From an uncultured Lentibacter sp. (lineage in GTDB: Bacteria; Pseudomonadota; Alphaproteobacteria; Rhodobacterales; Rhodobacteraceae), in contig NZ_CAKZKL010000038.1 of the NCBI RefSeq assembly GCF_937123735.1, positions 1 to 51,112 of the forward strand: a stretch of DNA of 51,112 nt. The letters run 5' to 3'. The notes beneath the pieces are model-generated. The model was not told the DNA's origin. It saw only the letters and a list, made by a program, of their open reading frames with translations, and searched no databases. Position numbers and translations under genes: made by a program. Positions 18,890 through 27,809 of the stretch are shown one piece after another. Each line of letters begins with the position of its first letter. The stretch's first letter is position 1.

Positions 18890-20380
18890 ATGACAGACCA
18901 CCCCGGGGCCACCCCCGCCTTTGCCTTTGACAACAGCTATCACCGCGAACTGTCAGGGGCCTACGCCCCTTGGCAGGGCGAAAAAGTGCCCGCCCCTAGA
19001 CTTGTGCGGTTCAACACCGCGCTTGCGCAGGAGCTGGGCCTTGATCCTGAGGCGCTGGACAGCCCGGCGGGCGCGGCGGTGCTCTGCGGTATGCGCACCC
19101 CCGCCGGGGCCGCGCCGCTGGCCATGGCCTATGCGGGGCATCAGTTTGGCGGGTTTTCACCGCAGCTCGGAGATGGTCGGGCGCTGCTCGTGGGCGAGAT
19201 CATCAGCCCCGCAGGCGCACGGGTTGACTTGCACCTCAAAGGCTCCGGGCGCACCCCGTTTTCGCGCGGAGGCGATGGCAAGGCCGCGCTTGGCCCGGTC
19301 TTGCGCGAATATCTCATGGGTGAGGCCATGGCGGCGCTGGGCGTGCCCACCACGCGTGCGCTTGCGGCTGTCGCCACCGGCGAGAAGATCCACCGCGACA
19401 GCGGCGCAAAAGACGGGGCCGTTCTGGCGCGTGTCGCGGCGTCGCACCTGCGGGTCGGGACATTCCAGTTCTTCGCGGCCCGTGGAGACACGGAGATGCT
19501 GCGCAAACTGGCCGATTATGCAATTGCCCGCCACGATCCCGATCTGGCCGGACAGCCGGATCGCTATCTGCATTTTCTGGACCGGGTCGCTGGGCGTCAG
19601 GCCCGGCTTGTGGCCCATTGGGTCAGCCTGGGCTTTGTCCATGGTGTGATGAACACCGATAACATGACGCTTTCGGGGGAAACCATTGATTATGGCCCCT
19701 GCGCCTTCATTGACGGCTATGACCCCGCCGCGGTCTTCTCCTCCATTGACACAACGGGGCGCTATGCGCTGGCCCGTCAGCCCGATATTGCCGTGTGGAA
19801 TCTTGCGCGGCTGGCCGAATGCCTGCTCGGGTTGATTGATGCCGATGATGCGGCGGCCATCGCCCGTGCGCGCGAGGTGATCAACGGGGTGCCTGCGCGC
19901 TACCAAGCCGCCTGGCTTGGGCATATGCGGGCCAAGCTCGGCCTCACACAGGCCACGCCCGAAGATCAGCCCTGCATCATGGGTTTCCTGCAAAGCCTGC
20001 AAGACCAGTCAGTGGACTATACCGCAGCCTTTCGCGCTCTGGCCACAGCCCTGCGCGGCAACAGAGCACCGCTCCGCGCGCTCTACCGCAGGCCCGAGGC
20101 GCTTGAGCCTTGGCTGGAGGGCTATCTTGCCCGCGCCGCTTCCGCCAACAGGGCGCCAGACGCCCGCGCCGATGCCATGGATCAGGTCAATCCCCTCTAT
20201 ATTCCGCGCAACCACAAGGTCGAAGAAGCGCTGCAAGCTGCCGAAGCCGGCAACATGGCGCCCTTTGAAAGCCTTCTGACCGTCCTGCAACAACCGTTTA
20301 CACCCTCTCCCGATGCCCAGGCGTATGCCATGGCGGCTCCCGAGAGCTTTGGCCCTTACAAAACCTATTGTGGCACCTGA
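18890..20380 (+). CDS. selO: SelO/YdiU pseudokinase-fold protein AMPylase
   Basis: Protein adenylyltransferase (UPF0061) that transfers AMP from ATP to Ser/Thr/Tyr side chains of target proteins, with roles in redox and oxidative-stress responses in other species. The 496-residue protein has the nucleotide-binding elements DLHLKGSGRTPFSRGGDG (K117) and the catalytic/metal region MNTDN (254-258) to DYGPC (267-271). C271 and the near-C-terminal C494 (YCGT) correspond in position to the redox-active cysteine pair described for the Escherichia coli protein. It is alone on the plus strand between the divergent ROK gene and the RTX gene. Confidence 0.93.
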   Translation: MTDHPGATPAFAFDNSYHRELSGAYAPWQGEKVPAPRLVRFNTALAQELGLDPEALDSPAGAAVLCGMRTPAGAAPLAMAYAGHQFGGFSPQLGDGRALLVGEIISPAGARVDLHLKGSGRTPFSRGGDGKAALGPVLREYLMGEAMAALGVPTTRALAAVATGEKIHRDSGAKDGAVLARVAASHLRVGTFQFFAARGDTEMLRKLADYAIARHDPDLAGQPDRYLHFLDRVAGRQARLVAHWVSLGFVHGVMNTDNMTLSGETIDYGPCAFIDGYDPAAVFSSIDTTGRYALARQPDIAVWNLARLAECLLGLIDADDAAAIARAREVINGVPARYQAAWLGHMRAKLGLTQATPEDQPCIMGFLQSLQDQSVDYTAAFRALATALRGNRAPLRALYRRPEALEPWLEGYLARAASANRAPDARADAMDQVNPLYIPRNHKVEEALQAAEAGNMAPFESLLTVLQQPFTPSPDAQAYAMAAPESFGPYKTYCGT

Positions 20381-20553
20381 GCGGGGCGTTTTCGCTTTGG
20401 AGGCATCCCGGGGGCAGTCGGGCGAGCCATCTTAAGAGATAAAATACCCTAAAGAGGTTGTTTTTCATCTTTTGCACACCTAGGGTTGTGGGGCAAATAG
20501 GGCGCCGGGGGCCCCAGAGGTGCATAAATGCGGTAACTGGTAAGAGGTTAAAA

Positions 20554-21735
20554 ATGACTGTCATCAACGTAAACGCTTGGATCGTGTCTTTCCCGTTCGG
20601 CAACAACCAAGTGCCGACGGCTGTTACGCCGGTCACTGTCAGCCTCGGCTTTGAGGGCAGCGACACCACCACAACCTACAGCGTGATACAGACCACGCCG
20701 GATGATCTGGAGGTCACCCTGACAACCCCGGGTCTGAACACCATTCTGGTCGACGGCGCACCGATCGCGACAGCGCCAGAAGATCTTTACGCCTTCGTGA
20801 GCCATTTCACCTGGGGCAATGGCAATGCCGCGAGCCTTTTGTCCCTCAATGATCTGGACCCCAACAACACGACCGAAGAAAGCCTGCTGGTCCAGATTGG
20901 CGGAGATCCCTTGCCTGCGCTCGCCACTTTGGCAGAGTTTATCGCATTCGCTTCAAACGTGTCGACAGGACCAAACATGCCCGCCGGTCTGCAAGCCGGA
21001 GACGTGATCGACCTGGCCACGCTGCCCGGTGCCACGCAGGCGGCTAACACGCCGTCAGATGGCAATGACCTGCTGATCGGCGGCAGCGCCGACGATCAAT
21101 TCGCCGGGGGCGCCGGGGCTGATGACATCCACGGCGGCGATGGAAATGACGTGGCTTTTGGCGACACGGGCAATGATGAAATCTATGGCGGCCTCGGCGA
21201 CGACGCCCTGCGCGGCAACGCCGGGCGCGATGACCTCTACGGCGAGGAGGGCAACGACAACCTCAAAGGCGGCAAAGGGGATGACCTGCTCGTGGGCGGG
21301 GCCGGGGATGATGTCTTGCTGGGCAACAAACAGGATGATGATCTCTTCGGCGGCGCTGGCAATGACACGCTCAAAGGCGGCAACGGAGATGACAGCCTGA
21401 ACGGGCAGGGCGGCAGCGACTCGCTTTCCGGCGGCAAAAAGAACGACATCCTCGACGGCGGCGCCGGCGATGACCTGCTCAAGGGCGGCTTTGGTGCGGA
21501 TGTCTTTGTTTTCACCGGCGGTGCCGATGTCATCAGCGATTTTGGCAAGGGCGCCGACAAGATCGACATCGACATCGAACTGGGTGCCGAAGGTGGCACC
21601 ACCCTGGCCGAATTCCTGGCGGCTTACGGCACACAGGTGGGGGCTGATACGGTGTTTGATTTTGACAACGGCAACAGCCTGACCCTGCAAGACGTGATGC
21701 TCACCAGCCTCGATGGGAACGATTTCGTCGCCTGA
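20554..21735 (+). CDS. RTX-repeat calcium-binding protein, probably type I secreted
   Basis: A 393-residue protein with no Sec signal. Residues 1-165 form an N-terminal domain I do not recognise (MTVINVNAWIVSFPFGNN onward). Residues about 169-320 hold some 15 glycine/aspartate-rich nonapeptides of the GGxGxDxLx type that bind calcium as a parallel beta-roll. The last 70 residues include GADVFVF and VISDFGKGADKIDI, the segment that usually follows RTX repeats in serralysin/haemolysin-like proteins and carries the type I secretion signal. I chose ATG 20554 because AAGAGG lies seven bases upstream; a longer frame to 20458 adds an unlikely cysteine/arginine-rich leader. No catalytic motif is seen, so it may be structural or adhesive. 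No type I secretion genes are nearby. Confidence 0.85.
   Translation: MTVINVNAWIVSFPFGNNQVPTAVTPVTVSLGFEGSDTTTTYSVIQTTPDDLEVTLTTPGLNTILVDGAPIATAPEDLYAFVSHFTWGNGNAASLLSLNDLDPNNTTEESLLVQIGGDPLPALATLAEFIAFASNVSTGPNMPAGLQAGDVIDLATLPGATQAANTPSDGNDLLIGGSADDQFAGGAGADDIHGGDGNDVAFGDTGNDEIYGGLGDDALRGNAGRDDLYGEEGNDNLKGGKGDDLLVGGAGDDVLLGNKQDDDLFGGAGNDTLKGGNGDDSLNGQGGSDSLSGGKKNDILDGGAGDDLLKGGFGADVFVFTGGADVISDFGKGADKIDIDIELGAEGGTTLAEFLAAYGTQVGADTVFDFDNGNSLTLQDVMLTSLDGNDFVA
21058..21510 (+). repeat. Tandem RTX-encoding repeats
   Basis: About fifteen 27-bp units encoding GGxGxDxL-type nonapeptides. The DNA copies are diverged (GGCGG..GGCGATGAC pattern), so this is protein-level repetition rather than a recent tandem expansion. 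Confidence 0.85.
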
Positions 21736-21782
21736 CCCGATGCGCCAGGCCCCCTGCCACGGGGCAAACCGATGCGCTCTAC

Positions 21783-21807
21783 AGGCCGCTCTTCGGAGCG
21801 GCCTTTT
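21783..21807 (+). terminator. Rho-independent terminator after the RTX gene
   Basis: A 9-bp perfect stem AGGCCGCTC / GAGCGGCCT with the very stable TTCG loop, followed by TTT. It sits in the convergent gap with xdhC and ends four bases before the xdhC stop codon, so it may work for both strands. Confidence 0.85.
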
Positions 21808-21810
21808 CCG

Positions 21811-22737
21811 TCAGGCCTCGCTCAAGACTTCGGCCAAAACGCTCACAGCCAGCATCCGCGCGTCGCGCGCTGAGGGCACAAGCCCAATCGGGCCTTTCAG
21901 CCGCGCCAGCTCGGGGGCGGCCACGCCCATCTCCACAAGCGCGATCCGCCGCATGGCGGCCGCCCGCTGGCTGCCTTGGGCCCCCACATAAAAGGCCGGT
22001 GTGGCCAGAGCGCCGCTGGCAATGGGCGGTTCCCAGTCGTGGTCATGAAAAAACAACACAACAGCGGTGCGGCTGTCTGCCGCCAACCCCTCGGGGTAAT
22101 GTGCATGGGTCAGATGCCGCCCGGCACAGCCCACGGCGCGCAGCGCGGCCAGTGTCTCCTCGTCGGGCGACAGCACAAGGTTGGGGTAGCCCGCCGCCTG
22201 CACCAGCCCGGCAAAGCTTGCGGTCTCTGGCCCTTTGCCAAAAATCAGAAAGCGGATCTCCGGCTCGATGCCAACACAGAAGACATCGCCCTCCCAGCCC
22301 GTGTCGCGTGCGGGCAGGCTGCGCAGGCCCCCGCTGCGCGGATCTATCTCAAGGGCCACCGCAGCACGCGCGCTGTGGGCGTGCAGCAAAGCCTGCAAGA
22401 CGTCCGGATCGGGGCGGGGCACGAGCACAATGTCAAGCCCGCCACCGCAGGGCAGCACAATATCGCCAAAAGGCGAACCCTTGCCATAGCGCAGTGACCG
22501 CAGCGCCCCCTCCTGGAGGGCTTGCAGCGCATGTAGCCCGATATCAGATTCAACACAGCCCGACGACAGCGTGCCAATGCGTGTGCCGTCTTCCAGCACA
22601 GCCATCATGGCCCCAAGAGGGCGGTAAGACGGCCCGTCAACGCCACAAATCACACAAAGAACACCGGCCCCGCCCGCCTGCGCAAGCTGGCGGATCGGCT
22701 CGATCACTGTGCTGGCATCAAGCGCGGGAACGCTCAT
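21811..22737 (-). CDS. xdhC: XdhC-family protein (molybdenum cofactor chaperone/sulfuration factor)
   Basis: XdhC-type proteins bind Mo-cofactor, support its sulfuration and insert it into xanthine-dehydrogenase-family enzymes. The 308-residue protein has the N-terminal XdhC/CoxI domain (VICGVDGPSYRPLGAMMAVLEDGTRIGTLSSGCVESDI, about 29-66, with the conserved GCVE cysteine) and a C-terminal Rossmann-like domain from about 160 (RFLIFGKGPETASFAGLV; YVGAQGSQRAAAMRR near 247). No xdhA/xdhB or other molybdoenzyme gene is adjacent, so its client must be elsewhere. It is convergent with the RTX gene. Confidence 0.87.
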   Translation of the reverse strand: MSVPALDASTVIEPIRQLAQAGGAGVLCVICGVDGPSYRPLGAMMAVLEDGTRIGTLSSGCVESDIGLHALQALQEGALRSLRYGKGSPFGDIVLPCGGGLDIVLVPRPDPDVLQALLHAHSARAAVALEIDPRSGGLRSLPARDTGWEGDVFCVGIEPEIRFLIFGKGPETASFAGLVQAAGYPNLVLSPDEETLAALRAVGCAGRHLTHAHYPEGLAADSRTAVVLFFHDHDWEPPIASGALATPAFYVGAQGSQRAAAMRRIALVEMGVAAPELARLKGPIGLVPSARDARMLAVSVLAEVLSEA

Positions 22738-22790
22738 CTGATGTCCTTTTCTCTGGCAGGGTAACCATTTGCTAACCTTGTTGAGGCAAC

Positions 22791-22812
22791 ATGGTCAACA
22801 ATGGGTGACCAT
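22791..22812. promoter_or_regulatory. Inverted repeat upstream of xdhC
   Basis: ATGGTCA and TGACCAT (7-bp arms, 8-nt spacer) lie about 55-75 bp upstream of the xdhC start, in a gap that also contains GGTAACC and GCTAACC. It may be an operator, but no cognate regulator is evident. Confidence 0.28.
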
Positions 22813-22862
22813 CCGCCAACAAATTTGGCGCAAATGCAAGATATGCAGGGTGGCACCCGGCT

Positions 22863-23531
22863 CTACCAGACAATCGGTTTGTGCGCATAGTCAAAGAACT
22901 GCCCGCTTTGCGCGCGTTCCAGCCTCAGCATCACGTTTACAAGGTTCTCCGCCGCCTGTTCGGGCGTCACCGTGCTGTGGCGCGCGGCGTAATCGGCGGT
23001 GAAGTCTGTCGCAACGGTTCCGGGGTGCAGCGCCACGGCAATCGCCTCCTTGTGGCTGCGGCCAAGCTCGATGGCCGCGCCGCGCACAAGCTGGTTTGCC
23101 GCGGCCTTGGAGGCGCGGTAGGCGTGCCAGCCGCCTATCGCATTGTCGCCAATCGAGCCGACCCGCGCTGTCAGAACAGCCAGCACAGAGCGGCCCTTTT
23201 TGGGCAAAAGCTTCGGCGCATGGCGCAGCACATAGCCCACGCCAAAGGTGTTCACCCTGAACACCTCTTCAAAGCTCTCCTGCCGTATCTGGCTCAGCGC
23301 CTTTTCGGGCGCGCCGCCTTGGGCAGCCAGAATGCCCGAGGCCATGAAGACAAGCTCATAGGGCCCCTCAAGCGCGCCCAGATGCGCATCAACACTCGCC
23401 TGATCGGTGATGTTCAGCCCGTCTGCCGCGCGCGACAGGCGGGTGACCTCCCAGCCGCGGGTTTCTAGCTCCTGCGCCACCGCGGCCCCAATGCCGCCCG
23501 ACGCGCCTATGATCAATGCTCTCTCTGTCAT
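22863..23531 (-). CDS. Short-chain dehydrogenase/reductase family protein
   Basis: A 222-residue classical SDR with the NAD(P) motif GASGGIGA (9-16) and the catalytic YRASK (about 142-146; Y and K four apart). The sequence VGSIGDNAIGGWHAYRASKAAANQL resembles the CsgA/C-factor-like subgroup of short SDRs. Substrate unknown. It ends 125 bp before the xdhC start on the same strand and is divergent from sitA, whose promoter region carries the Mur-like box. No cofactor preference can be set with confidence. Confidence 0.85.
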   Translation of the reverse strand: MTERALIIGASGGIGAAVAQELETRGWEVTRLSRAADGLNITDQASVDAHLGALEGPYELVFMASGILAAQGGAPEKALSQIRQESFEEVFRVNTFGVGYVLRHAPKLLPKKGRSVLAVLTARVGSIGDNAIGGWHAYRASKAAANQLVRGAAIELGRSHKEAIAVALHPGTVATDFTADYAARHSTVTPEQAAENLVNVMLRLERAQSGQFFDYAHKPIVW

Positions 23532-23605
23532 CTGTCCAACCTAATGCGCCAAACCCCCATTGCAAGCGCATCCGGCGCACCTATCTCTTTGCTAGCCCTT
23601 GTAGT

Positions 23606-23620
23606 TGCGAGTGATTTGCA
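23606..23620. promoter_or_regulatory. Mur/Fur-like box upstream of sitA
   Basis: TGCGAGTGATTTGCA is an imperfect palindrome (TGC...GCA with matching inner bases) in the gap between the SDR gene and sitA, about 35-50 bp before sitA. It resembles the TGCAAAT-type sites bound by the manganese-responsive Fur homologue Mur in alphaproteobacteria, whose usual target is sitABCD. Confidence 0.55.
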
Positions 23621-23653
23621 TTTACAGTTTCCCCAACCAGAAAAGGCCGCCCC

Positions 23654-24535
23654 ATGTTTCGCTCTTTCGTGCTTCTTGCAGCCCTGCTCGCCAGCCCCGC
23701 GCTGGCCAAGGACAAGCTCAAAGTCGTCACCACGTTCACAGTGCTTGCCGATATGGCGCAAAACGTGGCAGGGGCGGCGGCGGAGGTTGTTTCGGTCACC
23801 AAGCCGGGGGCCGAAATTCACGGCTACCAGCCCACCCCACGCGACATTGTGCGCGCCTCCGGGGCCGATCTGATCCTCTGGAACGGCCTCAACCTTGAGC
23901 TCTGGTTTGAGCAGTTCCTCGCCAATCTGGGCGATGTGCCTTCTGCCACCCTGTCTGAGGGCATCACGCCCATTTCCATCGGCTCGGGCAGCTATGCGGG
24001 CAAGGCCAACCCGCACGCCTGGATGGGGCTTGAAAATGCGCTCATCTACATTGCCAATATCGAGGCCGCTCTGAGCAAGGCAGACCCCGCCAATGCCGCC
24101 ACCTACGCGGCCAATGCTGCGGCCTATGCCGCCAAGCTGCGCGCCACGCTTGCGCCGCTGAAGGCAGAGATCGCGGCCATCCCCGAAGACAACCGCTGGC
24201 TTGTGACTTGTGAGGGCGCGTTCAGCTACCTTGCGCGCGATCTTGGTCTGCAAGAGCTCTACCTCTGGCCCATGAACGCCGATCAGGTCGGCACACCGCA
24301 GCAGGTGCGCAAGGTGATTGACGGGGTGCGGGAGCACACTATTCCCGCCGTCTTCTGCGAAAGCACGGTCAGCACCGCGCCCGCCGAACAGGTGGCGCGC
24401 GAAACGGGCGCAGCCTACGGCGGCGTGCTCTATGTGGACAGCCTCAGCGCGGCTGACGGCCCCGTGCCCAGCTATCTTGAGCTGTTGCGCGTCACCACAG
24501 AAACGGTCGTGCGCGGCCTGACAGGGGCGAAATGA
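23654..24535 (+). CDS. sitA: Manganese/iron ABC transporter substrate-binding protein
   Basis: Periplasmic metal-binding lipocluster-A-I type (TroA/PsaA family) protein that hands Mn(II) or Fe(II) to SitCD. The 293-residue protein begins with a signal peptide ([18 protein letters not shown], cleavage near 18). The four expected metal ligands are visible: H56 (EIHGYQPT), H121 (NPHAWM), E187 (TCEGAFSYL) and D262 (YVDSLS). The glutamate at the third position is the Mn/Fe-type ligand, in contrast to the histidine of ZnuA. It overlaps sitB by ATGA and heads sitABCD. Confidence 0.95.
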   Translation: MFRSFVLLAALLASPALAKDKLKVVTTFTVLADMAQNVAGAAAEVVSVTKPGAEIHGYQPTPRDIVRASGADLILWNGLNLELWFEQFLANLGDVPSATLSEGITPISIGSGSYAGKANPHAWMGLENALIYIANIEAALSKADPANAATYAANAAAYAAKLRATLAPLKAEIAAIPEDNRWLVTCEGAFSYLARDLGLQELYLWPMNADQVGTPQQVRKVIDGVREHTIPAVFCESTVSTAPAEQVARETGAAYGGVLYVDSLSAADGPVPSYLELLRVTTETVVRGLTGAK

Positions 24536-25392
24536 TGGCCGAACTCCAAGCGGGCATCCGCGCCAAGGGCGTCACTGTCACCTACCGCAACGGCCATACC
24601 GCCCTGCGCGACGCCAGCTTTGAAATCCCCCGTGGCACAGTCACCGCGCTGGTGGGGGTGAACGGCGCGGGCAAGTCCACGCTGTTCAAGGCGATCATGG
24701 GCTTCGTGCCAGTCTCTTCGGGCGAGATCACGCTCCTGGGCAAGCCGATCCGTGAAGCGCTCAAGTCCAACCTCGTTGCCTATGTCCCGCAGGCCGAGGA
24801 GGTCGATTGGGCCTTCCCCGTGCTGGTGGAAGACGTGGTGATGATGGGCCGCTACGGCCATATGGGCCTGATGCGCCGCCCCAAAGCCGCCGATCATGCG
24901 GCCGTGGAAGAGGCGCTCACCCGTGTCAACATGCTGCCCTACCGCAAGCGCCAGATCGGCGAGCTTTCCGGCGGGCAGCGCAAACGGGTCTTTCTCGCCC
25001 GCGCGCTGGCGCAGGCGGGGCAGGTGATCCTGCTGGACGAGCCGTTTACAGGCGTCGACGTGACGACCGAAAACCAGATCATCCAGCTTCTCGGCGAGCT
25101 GCGCGACGAAGGCCGCGTGATGCTTGTCGCCACCCACAACCTCGGCTCCGTGCCCGAGTTTTGCGACCGGACCGTGCTGGTGAAAGGGACTGTTCTGGCC
25201 TATGGCCACACCGATGAGGTCTTCACCCGCGACAACCTTGAAGACGCCTTCGGCGGCGTGCTGCGCCATATCACAATCGGCGGTGATACGTTGCATGAAG
25301 ACTCTGACGAACGCGCCGTGACCATCCTCACCGATGATGAACGCCCTTTCGTGCAATACGGCGAGCAAACTCAACGGCAGGAGCGCGAGTGA
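24532..25392 (+). CDS. sitB: Manganese/iron ABC transporter ATPase
   Basis: ATP-binding subunit energising metal import. The 286-residue protein has Walker [10 protein letters not shown] (about 39-47), signature LSGGQ (about 144-148), Walker B with catalytic glutamate [12 protein letters not shown] and the H-loop histidine in VATHNL. The C-terminal acidic extension (about 240-286; [19 protein letters not shown]) is longer than in many homologues. The first two codons are ATG ATG, so the start could be 24532 or 24535. It overlaps sitA and sitC by four bases each, indicating coupled translation. Confidence 0.95.
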   Translation: MMAELQAGIRAKGVTVTYRNGHTALRDASFEIPRGTVTALVGVNGAGKSTLFKAIMGFVPVSSGEITLLGKPIREALKSNLVAYVPQAEEVDWAFPVLVEDVVMMGRYGHMGLMRRPKAADHAAVEEALTRVNMLPYRKRQIGELSGGQRKRVFLARALAQAGQVILLDEPFTGVDVTTENQIIQLLGELRDEGRVMLVATHNLGSVPEFCDRTVLVKGTVLAYGHTDEVFTRDNLEDAFGGVLRHITIGGDTLHEDSDERAVTILTDDERPFVQYGEQTQRQERE

Positions 25393-26249
25393 TGGCCTAC
25401 TGGCTTGAGCCGTTCGGTTACAGCTACATGCTCAACGCGATGTGGGTCTCCGCCCTCGTCGGCGGTGTCTGCGCCTTTCTCTCGGCTTTTCTCATGCTCA
25501 AGGGCTGGTCGCTCATCGGCGATGCGCTCTCGCATTCCGTTGTCCCCGGTGTGGCGGGGGCCTATATGCTCGGCCTGCCCTTTGCGCTCGGCGCATTCCT
25601 CGCCGGCGGGCTGGCAGCGGCCTCCATGCTCTTTCTCACAGAGCGCTCGGGCCTCAAAACCGATGTCATCATCGGGCTGATCTTCACCAGCTTCTTCGGC
25701 CTCGGCCTCTTCATCGTTTCGGTTAGCCCCGTCAGCATTGATCTGCAGAGCATCACCATGGGCAATATCCTTGCGATTACCCCGTCCGACACGTTGCAGC
25801 TCGCCCTCATCGGCGGTGTCACCCTCGCGGTGCTGCTGGTGACGTGGAAAGACCTCATGGTCACCTTCTTTGATGAAAGCCACGCCCGCTCGATCGGCCT
25901 GCACCCCGCGCGGCTGAAGGCGATGTTCTTCGTGCTGCTCGCAGCCTCCGTGGTGGCGGCGATGCAAACCGTGGGCGCCTTCCTCGTCATCGCGCTCGTC
26001 GTCACACCGGGGGCCACGGCCTATCTGCTCTGTGACCGCTTCCCGCGGCTCATCATGACGGCAGTTGCTATCGGCACGGTGACAAGCTTCCTCGGCGCAT
26101 ACGCGAGCTATTTCCTTGACGGGGCCACAGGCGGCATCATCGTGTGTCTGCAAACGCTGCTCTTCCTTGCGGCCTTTGTCTTTGCGCCCAAACATGGCCG
26201 CTTGGCTGCGCGCCGCAGGGCCGCCAAAGCACTGGAGGCGCAGCCATGA
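25389..26249 (+). CDS. sitC: Manganese/iron ABC transporter permease
   Basis: Inner-membrane permease of the ABC-3 (ZnuB/TroC) family, 286 residues with about eight hydrophobic helices. Family landmarks are [26 protein letters not shown] (about 38-63), the cytoplasmic loop [16 protein letters not shown] and the late motif [27 protein letters not shown]. It overlaps sitB upstream and sitD downstream (ATGA each). Two non-identical permeases, SitC and SitD, would form the channel as a heterodimer. Confidence 0.95.
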   Translation: MMAYWLEPFGYSYMLNAMWVSALVGGVCAFLSAFLMLKGWSLIGDALSHSVVPGVAGAYMLGLPFALGAFLAGGLAAASMLFLTERSGLKTDVIIGLIFTSFFGLGLFIVSVSPVSIDLQSITMGNILAITPSDTLQLALIGGVTLAVLLVTWKDLMVTFFDESHARSIGLHPARLKAMFFVLLAASVVAAMQTVGAFLVIALVVTPGATAYLLCDRFPRLIMTAVAIGTVTSFLGAYASYFLDGATGGIIVCLQTLLFLAAFVFAPKHGRLAARRRAAKALEAQP

Positions 26250-27073
26250 GCGAGCTGCTCTTGCCCTTCCAGTTCCCGTTCATGCAAACTGCCTTTCTCA
26301 TCGTGGCGCTCATCTGCGTGCCCACGGCGCTGTTGAGCTGTTTTCTCGTGCTCAAAGGCTGGGCGCTGATGGGTGATGCGGTGAGCCATGCTGTGCTGCC
26401 CGGCATCGTTCTGGCCTATATCCTCGGCGCGCCGCTCATTCTCGGGGCCTTTGCCGCCGGCATGATCTGTGCGCTCGCCACCGGCTATCTGTCAGAGAAC
26501 AGCCGCGTGAAGACAGACACAGTTATGGGTGTGGTCTTCTCGGGCATGTTTGCGCTGGGCATCGTGCTCTATGTGGGCGTGAAAACCAACGCACATCTCG
26601 ATCACATTCTCTTTGGCAATATGCTGGGCATTTCGGCTGAGGAGCTTATGACAACCGCAACCATCGCTGCGCTCGTCACAGGCGGGCTCTTGCTCAAATG
26701 GAAGGATCTGCTCTTGCACGCCTTTGACCCTGCGCAAGCACAGGCCTCGGGCCTGCCCGTGCGCTGGCTGCACTATGGCTTGCTGACAGCTCTTTCGGCC
26801 ACCATCGTGGCCACGCTTTCGGCTGTGGGCCTCATCCTCGCCATCGGGCTGCTCATCGCGCCGGGGGCGATTGCCTTTCTCATGGTGCGCGAGTTTCGCA
26901 CCATGCTCTGGGTCTCGGTGCTGGTCTGCCTCGGCTCATCCTTACTTGGGGTCTATGCGAGTTTTTTTCTCGACAGCGCCCCTGCGCCGACGATCATCCT
27001 CATTCAGACAGCGGTGTTCATCGCGGCGTTCCTGCGCAGGCTTGCGCGCAACAAAGCAGGCGTGGCGCTTTAG
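26246..27073 (+). CDS. sitD: Manganese/iron ABC transporter permease
   Basis: Second permease of the SitABCD importer, 275 residues and about eight membrane helices. LKGWALMGDAVSHAVLPGIVLAYILG (about 36-61) and LSAVGLILAIGLLIAPGAIAFLM mirror SitC, showing common ancestry. I chose ATG 26246, which overlaps the sitC stop codon, over a frame opening at 26144 that would overlap sitC by about 100 bp. It is the last gene of the operon; two hairpins follow within 50 bp. Confidence 0.94.
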   Translation: MSELLLPFQFPFMQTAFLIVALICVPTALLSCFLVLKGWALMGDAVSHAVLPGIVLAYILGAPLILGAFAAGMICALATGYLSENSRVKTDTVMGVVFSGMFALGIVLYVGVKTNAHLDHILFGNMLGISAEELMTTATIAALVTGGLLLKWKDLLLHAFDPAQAQASGLPVRWLHYGLLTALSATIVATLSAVGLILAIGLLIAPGAIAFLMVREFRTMLWVSVLVCLGSSLLGVYASFFLDSAPAPTIILIQTAVFIAAFLRRLARNKAGVAL

Positions 27074-27082
27074 GGGTTTCGA

Positions 27083-27124
27083 ATTTGGCTGCGCCAAATC
27101 CGACCGGCCGGGGGCTTTGCCCCC
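27083..27124. terminator. Paired hairpins between convergent sitD and chrR
   Basis: ATTTGGC / GCCAAAT (27083-27099) and GGGGGC / GCCCCC (27110-27124) form two stems, followed by CAGACCCCCAGGATATTT. GC-rich stems followed by a GATATTT tail are, from memory, a frequent intergenic element in Rhodobacterales and probably act as terminators for the convergent operons. Confidence 0.55.
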
Positions 27125-27173
27125 AGACCCCCAGGATATTTAGAGCAATAAGAAAGGCGGAATGCCTAATGTT

Positions 27174-27809
27174 CTATATCCGAAAGATCGGCTGGAAGAG
27201 CTTCGGGATGAAGGCGTTGAACTTCAGCGCCGCATCTGTGGCGGCGAGGCAGATGCACGCCTCGCCCTTGGCGGCCACCGGCTTGTGTTCAACTTCGTGA
27301 TCGGCCACTTCCACATCGCCCACGCCAAAGCGCCCGCCTTCATCGGAGAAAGCGCCTTGTAGCACCAGGGTGAGCTCAAGCCCGCCGTGGCTGTGGTCGG
27401 GCATGTCAAGGCCCGGCGGGATGTAGAGCAGGCGCACGGAGCCCGATTTGCCATGTTTGAGAATCGATTGGCGCACCCCCCGCCCGAGGGGTTTCCATTT
27501 GGGCGGGCGCCCCTTGAGGGCTTCCATGACCGGCGCCGGAAAAATGCTGGACCGCTGGTAGACCGGCGCATCGTCCACGGCGTCATCAAGCTGAGACAGC
27601 ACGCTGTGGCGCAGCCTGTCTGACAGCGGGGCGCTGTCATGGGCTTCCAGAACGGCCCCGCCTGTCATTTCATGTGCGCTCAGGCGCGCGCGGCAGTCAT
27701 CGCAGAGGGACACATGCGCGGCCACCACCAGGGCGAAAGCTTCTGTCATGCGCCCGCTGGCGTAGTCCAGCAGGAGCTGGTCGGGGATGTGATGTGTGAT
27801 ACTCGTCAT
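27174..27809 (-). CDS. chrR: ChrR-type zinc anti-sigma factor
   Basis: Cytoplasmic anti-sigma factor that holds RpoE inactive until singlet oxygen or organic peroxide triggers its proteolysis. The 211-residue protein has an N-terminal ZAS domain with H6 or H7, H32, C36 and C39 (H-x3-C-x2-C in HVSLCDDC) that binds zinc and RpoE. A C-terminal cupin domain has likely zinc ligands H139, H141, E145 and H175, in the same spacing as Rhodobacter sphaeroides ChrR. It overlaps rpoE by four bases, as expected for stoichiometric coupled translation. The neighbouring lipid operon is the usual RpoE target. Confidence 0.93.
   Translation of the reverse strand: MTSITHHIPDQLLLDYASGRMTEAFALVVAAHVSLCDDCRARLSAHEMTGGAVLEAHDSAPLSDRLRHSVLSQLDDAVDDAPVYQRSSIFPAPVMEALKGRPPKWKPLGRGVRQSILKHGKSGSVRLLYIPPGLDMPDHSHGGLELTLVLQGAFSDEGGRFGVGDVEVADHEVEHKPVAAKGEACICLAATDAALKFNAFIPKLFQPIFRI

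Noticed and set aside
21058..21510. Possible CRISPR-like or satellite repeat array
   Set aside because: The 27-bp periodicity encodes RTX nonapeptides in frame, with no conserved repeat/spacer structure.
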